Of a DNA stretch of 64,000 nucleotides, positions 48,633-59,755 are shown piece after piece (position 1 is the first letter of the stretch; every line of letters starts with the position of its first letter). The notes beneath the pieces were generated by a model. That model searched no databases and was not told where the DNA came from. It saw nothing but the letters and a program-made list of their open reading frames with translations. Location of the stretch: contig OZ018408.1 of assembly GCA_963969595.1 (NCBI GenBank), forward strand, positions 35,588,108 to 35,652,107, read 5' to 3'. This DNA comes from Neckera pumila (Eukaryota; Streptophyta; Bryopsida; Hypnales; Neckeraceae). The position numbers were made by a program, and so were the translations under genes.

Positions 48633-49663
48633 TTAAGATGACAATTGTTAACTTTTGTTTCCAAGGAAGGTTAAACATACCTTCCAATCATCCTACTCAC
48701 TCTATAGTATAGATGACTAATTATTCCATAAAGATAGTCATATGGGTATGCTACGAAACCTTTCTTTTTCAATCATACTATGCCACAATAGCTTCCGTCA
48801 CAAATGAAAAAACAATGTAATGCTCTAACTCCATAACCTCATTATCTGCTTTTGTATAGTTGCACTTTGTTTTGACATTGGACCAGTACATCTCCTCAAC
48901 CAAATCAAGAATGAAATCAATCGAGGACATCGTTTTTTCTAGAGAATAATAATCCTTTTGATGTGTTCACTTCATTCAAGAATATTTGGAGGAGCATCAC
49001 AAAAGATGTGCGAAGTGGCAAAATTTTGCTAGAAAAACAAACTAGTTTAGGGTTTCATTGATAGCTCAACATTTTGGGCATCTTAGAGCATGCCCACCAG
49101 GCTGGGAAAATGCAAGCCAGGTTGCAACCTGTCAATCCGTTTTGCAAGCCAAGGAAGGAAGGCCACCCCACCCATAGCCTGTTAAGAGGCCATCATGATC
49201 CAATGAGCTACATCCACATTCACTCATCAAGTCCGTGTTTGTTGGGAAAGTGCAAAAGGTACTTGTCTCATGTGGTTTGCAAGTCGGTTTGCAAGCCACC
49301 CTTTGGCTTGCAAAAGAGCCCGGTTTTGCAAGCCACCGGAGGCTTTTGGCCCGGCCTCTTAACAAGTTCATCCATTATGCAAGACGGGTGGGGCAATTTT
49401 GCAAGCCGGTGGCAACAAGTCATCCGTTTTACAAGACGGGTGGGGATGCTCTTAGGCAAGACTATGTAGGGTAGGTAGTGAACACGAGTTGCAATTAGGT
49501 TCAGTTAGCATAGGTATTACTCCGTATTGAGTTCAGCAACATCAATTATACTCAACTCGTTGCAATTTCTGCAACATATTATTATACACATGTCAGTCTT
49601 TGCAGCCGCTGATTGCAACATATATGTACACAACCGGTCACACCCCAATTTCTCGTGCTGTGT
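48633..49663. other. Spacer and PDC 3' flank
   Basis: Holds the MITE at 49086-49451. The 131-codon frame at 49074-49469 is MITE sequence. Confidence 0.5.
49086..49451. mobile_element. PIF/Harbinger-like MITE with TTA duplication
   Basis: Ends GAGCATGCCCACC and GGTGGGGATGCTC are flanked by TTA at 49083-49085 and 49452-49454. The interior repeats TTGCAAGCC and ACGGGTGGGG words in both directions. It lies about 210 bp past the PDC stop and could fall in its 3' UTR. The open frames across it are not genes. Confidence 0.85.
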
Positions 49664-52600
49664 TTACTGCGGATTGGGTGGTCGACTGTTGGCTGTTGCT
49701 ACACGAGATCCCCATTCAAGGAGCTCCTTGCTGGTGTCATCCTTGTGAAGAATGACTTCAATGAAGCAAAGACTGTCTGTCTTCTTCTGGGTGGTCGCAA
49801 TTGCCTCCTCCAATTCCTCCTCCGTTCGCACCTACACAACCAGGGAAAACAACTTAGCGTTTTCTTCTATGAGGACATTACTCTCTTGTATTCGATGGAG
49901 TTTTTATCACTAATTCCAGAGGCTGTTTTAATTGAGGCATTTTTGTCTCATTTTTGAAGTTTTTACTGGAACCAATGCAGAATTGTTGACAGATATTGTC
50001 ACAGAAATTAACTACTCAACCTTAATGAATGAACAAGGAGTGTGCGGCGTACCTTGCAAGTCCATAATTTTCCATCACCATTGGCGAAAGCCTCCACCAC
50101 AGCCGTGTAGTTCCAGTTCTTAATGATGTTATACGGTCCATCGTGAATCTCAACTTCAATGGTGTAGCCGCCGTTGTTGAGCAAGAAAATGATGGTACTC
50201 TGTCCGTGGTGAATCATGGTAGAGACATCTTGTGCTGTCACCTAATCAATGTCAACCAAATATTTTAAACTGCCCGCATGCTTTCGATGGTCTGATAGTT
50301 TTGATGAAGAATCTAGAATAGAAAAGAGCTGAACTAGCACGTTGCAATCAAAGCACCAGTGATAACTAACGATTGTCTTTCATACGTGATCGTTTCTGCA
50401 AGATTCTGGTAGGTAACAGATTCTACACAGGGTTGAGTTCACAGACAGGCAGACACAAAATAATTCAAATATTTGAGAGTATTGTGCAATGTTTGGAAAT
50501 TTTCTAGGAATACTGGTCAGAAGACAAATATTTGACGATACTTTTTAACAGGGTCATCTAGCATACTTGACACCCGTCTAATTAAAAATTTGACATTAAA
50601 CATCTCACTGTCGGCCAAGTAGGTCTAACTTTTCTATAAGAAAACACTGATGTCCCAAGACTTACATGGCAGGACAAACTGGGTTATTAGGAATGCACAA
50701 GAGAATGTGGAAGAGGAAGGTGTCAGTCGTACTTGAAAACTTCCATCACCGATACACGCGATCACGCGTTTGTCCTTGGAGCCTTGCGCGTAGCCCAGAG
50801 TGGCTCCCACTGCCCAGCCAATTGAACCATACTGCATCTGGAATTCATATTTGCAACCCTCAGGAAGCTTGAGTTTCTGGCAATTGAACCACGAGTCTCC
50901 CGTCTCAGCTATGACGGCCGAATCCGTCGTTAACATTCCCTGCGGAGAAGTAACACCTTAAGAACAGCAAGAGACAAGGCTCGTGACAAATCCAGATCAT
51001 GGAAATTGGTCTCATATGGCAGCCATTACAGGATGAGAAGCGGATACTTTAACCCCGAAGTGCCCAAACTTAAAAATAAAAAGTTCACTTCGGAAGCTAA
51101 TAGCTGATTCTATTAACCTTCAATGCCTGTTTCAATTGGCCATTTTTGAGAATGCGAAAGACAATCATGTATAATATGCTTAAAATGATGATTGCGAACT
51201 TGGGGGTACCTGAATGTGCTTGAAGAGGTTGACAGTTTTGAGAAGCTGGCCTGGCTTTTGTTTCAGAGCAACGCTGGGAGGAACGTACATGCGTGAATAG
51301 TTATCAAACGAAGTTGTGTTTTTCTTCACCCTCTTTGCAAGCGCTTCCAGAAAGTCCCTCATCAGTACACAACCAAAGGACGCCCCATTTCCAATCTTCA
51401 CTCGATCGGGTTCCAAGCAGATAATATTCTCCTTCTTGATGAGCAGCGAGTATCCTACAGAGCTGCATAAAGATTATTAAAACTTTAGTACATCCCTTTT
51501 CAGCATCAGCATACAGTCAAAACCCACAAGAGCCAGTGATATTCACCTGTAATCGTTGAAGACTGGGCCAGCAAACAGATACTTGTCAGCAGATTCAACA
51601 ACCTCAGATGTGTACATAGAGCTGACAGCACCCCAGTAAGTGCCAATAAAATTGGGATGAGTTTCTGGAAAATGACCCTTTGCGGAAGGCATGACCGCGG
51701 TTGCATATCCAGATGCCGTGGCTAACTCTTCAAAAGCTTCAACTGCTTTTGAAAAGCGCAGCTGAGGGCCAGCTATGAGGACGGGCTTGACACTTCCATT
51801 CAAGATCCCACTCACGGCATCTACAGCTGCATCAAGGCTCAATTTATTGCTCGTCAAGGTTCCAATTCCATAGTGCCTGAACAGATTTCAAACAGAAACC
51901 ATCAGTATCCTGCTCAGGCAGTCACAACGTGAACTCATACCAGTACAACGCAGAGGCACCTAATTGCGACACCGGCCTTAATCTTGCACAATAAGTACTT
52001 ATTGAGTTTGAGAGTGTACACAATCGCAACACCAGAACAACGAACGCTTATAACAAACATCAGAAAATTATCGCGTCAGGGTAAGCCCAATCAACAAACC
52101 CTTATAATTTGCATACGGTATCCTAGTAATGAAATTTTCTGTTACTTTAGAATCCTCTTTGATAAAATTTGGATATTCTTATAATAGTAACTATGTTCAG
52201 CACTGTAAGTGTCGCTAGAAATGAGTGTAATTGACTGCACTGATGTATTTTCCTTATTGGAGATTTTTGTTCAAGTTCGATAAGACAATTTCATAACCGA
52301 TACAAGTTGACAGATACTAAAGATTGTAAGTAACCATCAATCGGTGAGGGATGTGGTACCTTTGTGGGTTGGAACCCTGAGTCAAGGAATATGGAAGAGG
52401 AACCGCTCTGAAGGTTGGGTGCTGAATAGAGGGCAAGTTGCAACTGACGCTGATGTACACAGGCTTGCTTTTCTCAATCGCAGTGGAAATAGCTCTGTCC
52501 ACGAGCTCATGCGCGTCGTCCAACGATTGTATGACCACCTTAAATTGTCCACATTGACACCACAAGATTATGACACTATCAAGGATAAATCCAATCTCTA

Positions 52601-53773
52601 AGAAGCGGCCATCTTAACACACAATAGACTTAATAGAATTGAGGTTAATTAATAAGTTTCAGCCTCATTTTTTACACTTGTATTTCACTGACCTCCTAGA
52701 ATTGATAGTTATACACCTTCCCTCAAAAGACTAATTCCAACACCGCGAATTCAAATTTTTAATAACATCAAGTATGAGGGATGCACAATAAAAGATACGA
52801 AAGTCGGAAAATAAAAATCACCTTCCGTTAAAGTTTTGCGTTTCCCCTTAACCTCCTAGAAATGAGTGTAATTGATGTAATACTTTTTAACATAACAAAT
52901 TACTTGCACACTGACAAACTCAAATCTATAATCGAGGGCTGCATTGTTGAGTGAGCTACTAATCACGTTGCAAAATAAAAGCCAGGGTGAAAATCAAAAC
53001 TCAAATAAATGAGTTGCATTGTTGAGATTTTCACTGTCACTTTCATCTACCAAGAAAAAGTGAGATGGTATGGTGGAATGGCATTTGAAGTTCCCCCTAA
53101 AACAAAAGCAGTTCACAGTGAATAGAAATAATCTAAACATAAGCTAAGAACCCTGAACAATGATTTCAGCCATATGCTTGGAACCCTGAAAAATGGTTTC
53201 CACCACATGCTCGAAACCCTGAAAAATAACTTCAAACCATGTGCTTGAAACCCTGAAAAATGATTTCAATCATATGCTACAAACCCTGATAACTGATTTC
53301 AATCATATGCTAGGAACCCTGCAAGAGTACAAAACCCTAGTATGGATGTTTACCTGCGCGCAAGTGATTTGCTGAAAGCAGCGATACTCTTGACTGAAAT
53401 CGGCGAGCCCAATCGTATGATGCAGAATACGATTCGTCCCATAGTCATTCGAGTTCGGCCCCCCCACTAAGCAAATCACAGGCAAATTCTCACTGTACGC
53501 CCCAGCGATGGCATTGATCACACTCAACCCGCCCACCGTGAACGTCACGGCGCACGCTCCAATGCCTTTGGCTCTTGCGTAGCCGTCCGCTGCGTACCCC
53601 GCATTCAACTCATTGCAACAACCCACAAGGTTCAAGCCAGGCTCCGACAACAAATGGTCAAGCAAAATGAGGTTGAAGTCGCCAGGGACGGTGAACACGT
53701 CGTGCACGCCCACTTCCACCAGGCGGGAGGCAATGTAGCGGCCTAGAGTACGCGGACCCGCCGAGCCTGCCAT
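49664..53773 (-). CDS. PDC: Pyruvate decarboxylase, 7 exons
   Basis: Exons in transcript order: 53773-53354, 52538-52360, 51876-51547, 51462-51210, 50939-50733, 50241-50053, 49831-49664; 1746 nt, 581 residues. It converts pyruvate to acetaldehyde and CO2 with thiamine diphosphate and Mg2+, the first step of ethanol fermentation in the cytosol. Key residues are intact: ThDP-activating Glu55 in [16 protein letters not shown], the HH pair at 118-119, the GDGSFQ (458-463) to LNNGG (484-488) cofactor motif, and the TIEVEIH active-site glutamate just after. The C-terminus SRPPNPQ is the typical plant PDC end. All introns are GT-AG, but the first has a weak acceptor (CAATTTAAG) that leaves the protein one residue shorter than the usual TCFQAVV stretch. 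Intron 1 carries a 33-bp minisatellite. A MITE lies about 210 bp beyond the stop. Confidence 0.97.
53151..53316 (+). repeat. 33-bp minisatellite, 5 units, in PDC intron 1
   Basis: Five imperfect units begin CCCTGAAAAATGATTTCA and end CATATGCT..GAA, giving 166 bp; a sixth CCCTG starts at 53317. It sits near the 5' end of the first PDC intron (transcript sense is minus). Confidence 0.93.
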
Positions 53774-54846
53774 TGTCTGTCAATTTCAACAACACACGGA
53801 ATTCAAAATTTGGGAGATCCGCATCGTGAAATTCGCAGAATCCCAAAATTTCGACCTCGAATTTCTACTTAGATTGACCACAATCACATGCAAGCTCTTG
53901 GAAACTCAAATTCATCCGAACCCAGCACGGTTCCGAAATCTAAGGTTGCAAAAGTACAGCAATATTCTGCTAATTCTGCAGAAATTTCGAAACCCAGCGA
54001 AACCCATCTCGCATTTGCAAGATCCTTGCGGAGATTGTTACAAATACCCACTCTCAGTCCCGAATTTTTTTAACATCACGAAACATGCACCCCAAAATCT
54101 CAACCTCAGAACGAACTGCAGACCTCCAAGGACAGTACATCCTGCAATTAACGCCATTCTAGCTGCGATCCGATATATCCCGCCTCTAAAGTTACGCCCC
54201 AAACTCACCTCAATCCAAAAGTCACAGCAGCCAGAAATCACCCCCCTCGCTTCGAGATCACACACTTGAGTCAGCCAGCAACAAGCATGCTCGCCGTGAA
54301 CGAGCAGAGAGCGAATGTTAAGTATTTTGAAGTGAAGCGCTAAACTTCTAGCTGTGCGTACAAATAAATACTGTACTATACTGGAAATGAGAAATTTCAC
54401 AGGCTACTACGCGAGATGCCCAGGAGAAAGCATCGCCGATTCGACGACAAGAGGAGCGATTGAAGGCTGGGATTGTGTGATGCAAGGGCGACGACGACGT
54501 CCGCTTGCAGGAGCTAGGGACCCTGTGTAACGTAGGGATCTTTACCCAAGTGGTGATGACTTGGCGCCGCTCGAAGCACCTTGCCACCTGCAGCGCAGTG
54601 GTGAGTCTGCGGACCAGTCCTTTTGAGGGTGCCGGGGTGTCAGATGAATCGGGGAGCATCAGCAATGGAACGCGGCAAACAGACCGGCAAATCAAAGAAC
54701 TCCACAATGGTTGATGTGGAACTTATTCAAAGTTTATTGGAATGTATTCTCAATGATAAAAAAATTTGAGTTCTAATTACAAATCCAAGAAAAGTTAGAA
54801 GTTTATTTGAAGAAGCAATTGGCAGAGTGAATTGAGGATGCCCTAA

Positions 54847-55133
54847 GAGCATCATCAATCCCAATCTCTCTAAATAGCTTATTAATTATCTCACTATCTT
54901 TTGTTTGGTGTAAAACTAGAATTTGTGATTACTATCATTGGAAGCTTGTCACAATAAAACTTGAATTTGAAAATCGAAGAACCAAAATAGAACCCATCAA
55001 AAGCAAGATAAAAGACAAAAAAACTGATAGGCCACAGCAAACTACACTTAAACAAAGCACCGGCATTTTAAATTTTGAAAAAGATTGCAACATAATTTAG
55101 TGAGTTGCTTAGAGAATTGGATTCATGATGCTC
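54847..55133. mobile_element. PIF/Harbinger-like MITE with TAA duplication
   Basis: Ends GAGCATCATCAATCCCAATC and GATTGGATTCATGATGCTC type are inverted repeats of about 23 bp with a few mismatches, flanked by TAA at 54844-54846 and 55134-55136. 287 bp. Confidence 0.85.
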
Positions 55134-56868
55134 TAAGAGTCCTTGGGAGGAAGATGGATGTAGATTTTGAGTTGTTTTGGCAAAACAAATTATGGCATGA
55201 GTAGAATCTAGACATGAGATCTTTGTTTTTGCAAGTTTTTAAGTCTTCCCAACCCTACACAAACTCATTTCAAAACTTGCACAACAATCATGAAGCTCCA
55301 AGTGACCATGCTGGTTGCATTGTTGAAGAATAAACAAAAATATAATTCAAAGCAAATATACTTCCAAGAGTATATATAAGCTCTTGTTATGATTGTCTAC
55401 ATTTTATGTCATCAATCTAGGTTTTAGTGTTGTTTTGGTGTCTTATCCCCTTAAGGACGAAGCATTCAAATTTCAAACAACGGATGAACGTAAACATTCT
55501 AAACACTTGAAAATGCTTTTTTTTGTCTATGATTTTCTTGTAGGTTCTTATGTTAGTTCTTTAACATTTGTACAATTTAGATTTTGAAGCCACTTTGCTT
55601 TGCAAATATGATCCAAAGACTACTAGTAGTTCTAGCGTCAAAAATATAATTTTTTTAGTTCAAAAAATGACAGTTCAAAAATGACTTAATAGAATATAAA
55701 ATATAAATCTTTAAAAATTGCTATGATTAGAAGCTAAATTAAAAAATTCTTCTATAAATCACAAAAGTTAAACTGAATAAATAGGAGTTTTTAATGTTTG
55801 ACTTTAAATTTCATTGAAAATATTGGTTAGTGTAATAATGTATTTAATCGTATGGATATGATCTATGAATAATATTTTTCAACTTTTATTTGACAACCGC
55901 CATTCAATTACAAAGTATTATTCTAAATTGCATTTTAGACTACATTTTCACAATTTTAGAAATCTAAACTAACCCTAGTTCTTAAGGACTTAATGTTCTT
56001 TGTTTAAATGAAAAAATTTCATCAAGCACACTCAATAATTTCCAAGAATTTCATAATAATTGAGTAGTTGAAAAATACATAAAAATAAGTAACTTCATGT
56101 GAAATTATTAAAAATAATGTAGCATGTGCTTGATTTGTTCTCCAAAGGAGTTTTGAATTTTTAAATGTTCATAGTATACGTTGTGAGCTCGATTGTGAGA
56201 TTTTCCATATTCCAAACTTTACATTCTATCATTAATTATTGATGAATCAGGATCAATCCTAGGTTAGACCCAAAAAATTGAATTTGGACAAAAGAATTAG
56301 AACCTATTAGAAGCAAGTTAAAAGACAAATTAAAAAACAATTATTGCAAATCATAATTAAGAACTATATATCTTGCAAATGGCTTTGCAAATGTTGCAAA
56401 TGTTTTGTGCCATTTGTATGATTTTCCTTTCTTAAGCATAACTTGCCATGGCCATTTATAATTTTTGTCTTTTAGATTGCTTCTAATTTTAGCATTATTG
56501 CTTGGATAAATCACTCTATGTATATTTTTTACCCCCCATTCGGCGAGGGGGTATTTGTTAAGGGGCTATTTACCTCCCAAGCAAAAATAAAAGGGACCCT
56601 ATAATTACTTAATTCGACAAAATGGCCTATTTTATGTCACTCTATCATTATCTATAATACCCATATGAATGCAATTTTCCTAGGCTATTTTACATAATAA
56701 AGAAAAAAAAGTGAATTGAAAAGCAAAGTGAAAGCAAAAATATTGGGCAAAAGATTATAATGAATGCGTACATAGAGTTCAACCTATTTCCATGCATTTT
56801 CAAACAACTTTGATTTTGCATTCCAATACATGGGATTTTTACTTGGTATAAAGAATTCCTTTATTTTC

Positions 56869-57240
56869 CACATCCTATTTTTTTGGGTAAGACACTTTGG
56901 TTAATATAATTTTTTTTTCACATCCTATTCTTTTTGGTAGGTCTCTTTGGTTTAGGTGAAATTTTTATTTCTTTTTTCACATACTAATTTTTTTTATTAA
57001 ACCCCTGGTTAGACAATTGGATTGGTTTGAAATTTTCTATTTTTTTTCACATCTTAGATATTCTAGTTTGACACTTGGATTGGTGCAAAAGTTAAATTTT
57101 TTTTCACACCCTTTCTTTTTTTATCAAGAGTCTTTGGTTTAGATGAAATTTTTCATTCTTTTTCACATCCTATTTTTTGAAGTTAGACACTTGGATTGGT
57201 GTAAAAGTTTTGATTCTTTTTCACACCCTATTTTTTTAAT
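56869..57240 (+). repeat. Minisatellite of about 55-60 bp inside hAT-like element B
   Basis: About seven imperfect units, each with TTTTTTCACATCCTATTTTT followed by GACACTTGGATTGGTG or TCTCTTTGGTTTAGGTGAAA. The matching array in element A has fewer, more decayed units. Confidence 0.85.
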
Positions 57241-57374
57241 TAAAATAGTTTAGTCAAGATTTACAAATAATTATGTGATCAAAATTCACCACAATCATAT
57301 ATATAAGAAAAAAATAGAGATCATGTTCAAAATTTGAACATACAAGGAAGTTACCAATGCCATTACACCTTCAA

Positions 57375-57560
57375 CAATTCATAATTAATTGTACAAAGCT
57401 CCAAAACATGTGAAACAACTTAGGTTAGATGTGAATCAACATTAGGCTTTCAAAGAAATTACTAAATCACATTTCAAGAACGTTCACCTCCCCATATTTC
57501 ATCCTGTCCAAATCTGCTCCAACTAGGCAACCAATTGTTCTAATAGGTTATACTAAATAG
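57375..57560 (-). mobile_element. Fragment of the second TTAA family inside hAT-like element B
   Basis: On the minus strand it matches 3440-3569 and 10610-10740 (ATCTAACCTAAGTTGTTTCA, AGCTTTGT). Ends not preserved. Confidence 0.5.
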
Positions 57561-59755
57561 TGTACATGGGATCCAACTCTGAAGCCCTTAAATTATATAT
57601 AAGAAAAATTAATGACCCATATTTGTAGGCTACCTATCTTATTTATAATGAATTAGTTACTTTCAATATTTCCTAATTTTTTTTGGTAATTTTTAATAAA
57701 ATTTATATGAAATGAATAAAAATCCTATCTATATTAGTCCGCACATGGTTTCTAAAATGCATTAAGTGATCTACCCGGGCATTATTGTTAGTTCAAAGTC
57801 CAAATTCAAATTTTTTTGTGGCCAATAGTTAAAATCTTAATGTGCTTCTAATGACATAGAATTTTCAAGTTCTAATTCTATATCAATCATTCTAAAGATA
57901 TTTAATTGTTGGGTTGTATATTGTGATGCATTGATGATGCTCTTACCATTCAATTCCTATTCTTTAATTTCTAGCTACAGTTTGTAAATAGATTGGCATA
58001 ATAAAAGAAATTAAATTAATTTATCTTGTTTCAAATTTTAACACTAATTTATCACAACTATATTTTTATGATATATTCAAATTGGTGGAAGCTAAAACAT
58101 TATTTTATTAGAAGAACAAGGTAAAATAAATAACTAAATCGTGACACTCATTTTTGTCCTTTATTGATATAAATTTTTTTTGTATACATAGATTCATTCT
58201 ATTAGTACTTGTAACAATAGTTTAACAAAATCATGTTATTTTAAATTAGTGGTAGCTAAAATATTATGGTTCTTAAAAAATTTTACAAAAAAAAAATGGT
58301 AACACAAATTTTATAAAAAAAAAATTGTGATAACACTAATTTTATTGGTGATATTAATTTTGTACCCTTTCATAGAAAACAATCAATATACTTAAGTGCA
58401 TTCAATTAGTATGTCCCACAATAATAACACAAAATGGCACTAATTTTAATTTTATAAACTTGTGATGCACATTAATATGGTTGTTTACATTAACTATATA
58501 ATTCTCATACTATAAATGATTGTCATTAATATTTCATCCAATTGCATATACCTGCATTCTACTTTCATTCATTTGCCAAAATTTCATCTATATTTTATCC
58601 CGATAATGTTCACAATAAATAAATTATATTCATCCAAAGTCCATCCAATTAAATTGTTGCACTATACAAACCCTTGCATTAGTGAAATTAACTTAATATA
58701 ATTGCTACAAGCATTTGATCAAGCATAATTTCTATTATTGAATTCTCTTGTTCTTTTTTGGATCTTGTTGGCAATTGAAAGAGAATTCTCTTAGCTTATA
58801 TTTTTTGGACATTGTGTTAAATAAACTATAAATATAGGCATACAAAAGGTTGTTTATAAATGAATCCAAAATGCTAAAATTTGCAATTGACTTGACAAAT
58901 TTGCATGATTTTTGTAGTAAAAAAACAATTTTCAGCAAATTTTGATAGATCGCTTTCTTTTTTTTCTTTTTTTTTTTATCTTGCATTGGAGACACTTAGG
59001 GTTGTTTAGATCCTCCAATGTCCAAATTTAGAATTCTTAAAATATCTATTTTATGTGATTCTTAGAACATTTCTTATGAAAAGTTTTGATATAAATAAAA
59101 AGATTTGTTTTAGAATTTTTGAAGGGTTGGTATATACTTGCTCTTCGTATGCATTTTCATTGAATCTAACTACTAAGTATGGCAAAAATCCTCTCATAAT
59201 GAAACAAAATGGAACAGACTTATCAGTTCATACAAAGATTGTGGAGATTGATATAAGACAATTTTGTTCACTATAGAGGTCCCCTTTTCAAGGACACAAA
59301 AAGGACCCTTACCTTATTGGTAAACAATGTTATGTAAGGAGTTACAAGTTATTTCTCTCTTTGGAGACCTTGGATTTCAACCTTGAAAAGTATCCATCCA
59401 AAAATGAATCACCCACTGCATAACAGCTTGCTAAGCCAGACCATACTGTAGTGCTACTCCAAGTATCCATTACTAGTGCCCTTACTTAAAGTGCAAATCC
59501 ATCCAAAGTCAAATAATGTGGAACAGTAGTGAGAATAACACTAATTAACCAACTGATTAGAATGCAATGATACAATCTTATCCTGCTTTTTCCACAGAAA
59601 TCTTAAATCACTTCCTAAAACATGAAAAACATGAAAAACATGACAAATCAAAGGTTTGACATGAAAATAATGATACGCCCACCAAATGCATCCTCCGCTG
59701 CTGACGAAACCACGTCTTGTCTTTACACGAGTAGCCAACGCCTGAGCTCCACGCT

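Larger units (their letters stand above)
56501..57779. mobile_element. hAT-like non-autonomous element B
   Basis: Ends CTTGGATAAATCACT and AGTGATCTACCCGGG are bounded by a perfect 8-bp duplication, CATTATTG, at 56493-56500 and 57780-57787. 1279 bp, inverted relative to element A. Shares with A the GGCGAGGGGGTATTT block near one end and GCATTTTAGAAAC near the other. Confidence 0.92.
53774..59755. other. PDC promoter side and AT-rich repeat block
   Basis: About 53774-54720 is moderately GC-rich and should contain the PDC promoter and leader. 54720-59750 is AT-rich with the MITE at 54847 and hAT-like element B. Frames in both parts lack domains and intron-exon patterns. No gene seen. Confidence 0.5.

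Noticed and set aside
49074..49469. 131-codon frame
   Set aside because: It is MITE sequence with inverted ends and TTA duplication.
53151..53316. Regular repeats that could be mistaken for a CRISPR array
   Set aside because: Directly adjoining 33-bp units without spacers, inside a plant intron.
54655..54846. Possible extra Harbinger-like MITE (GAGCATCAGCAATGG .. GAGGATGCCC)
   Set aside because: No TAA/TTA on the left side and poor end match.
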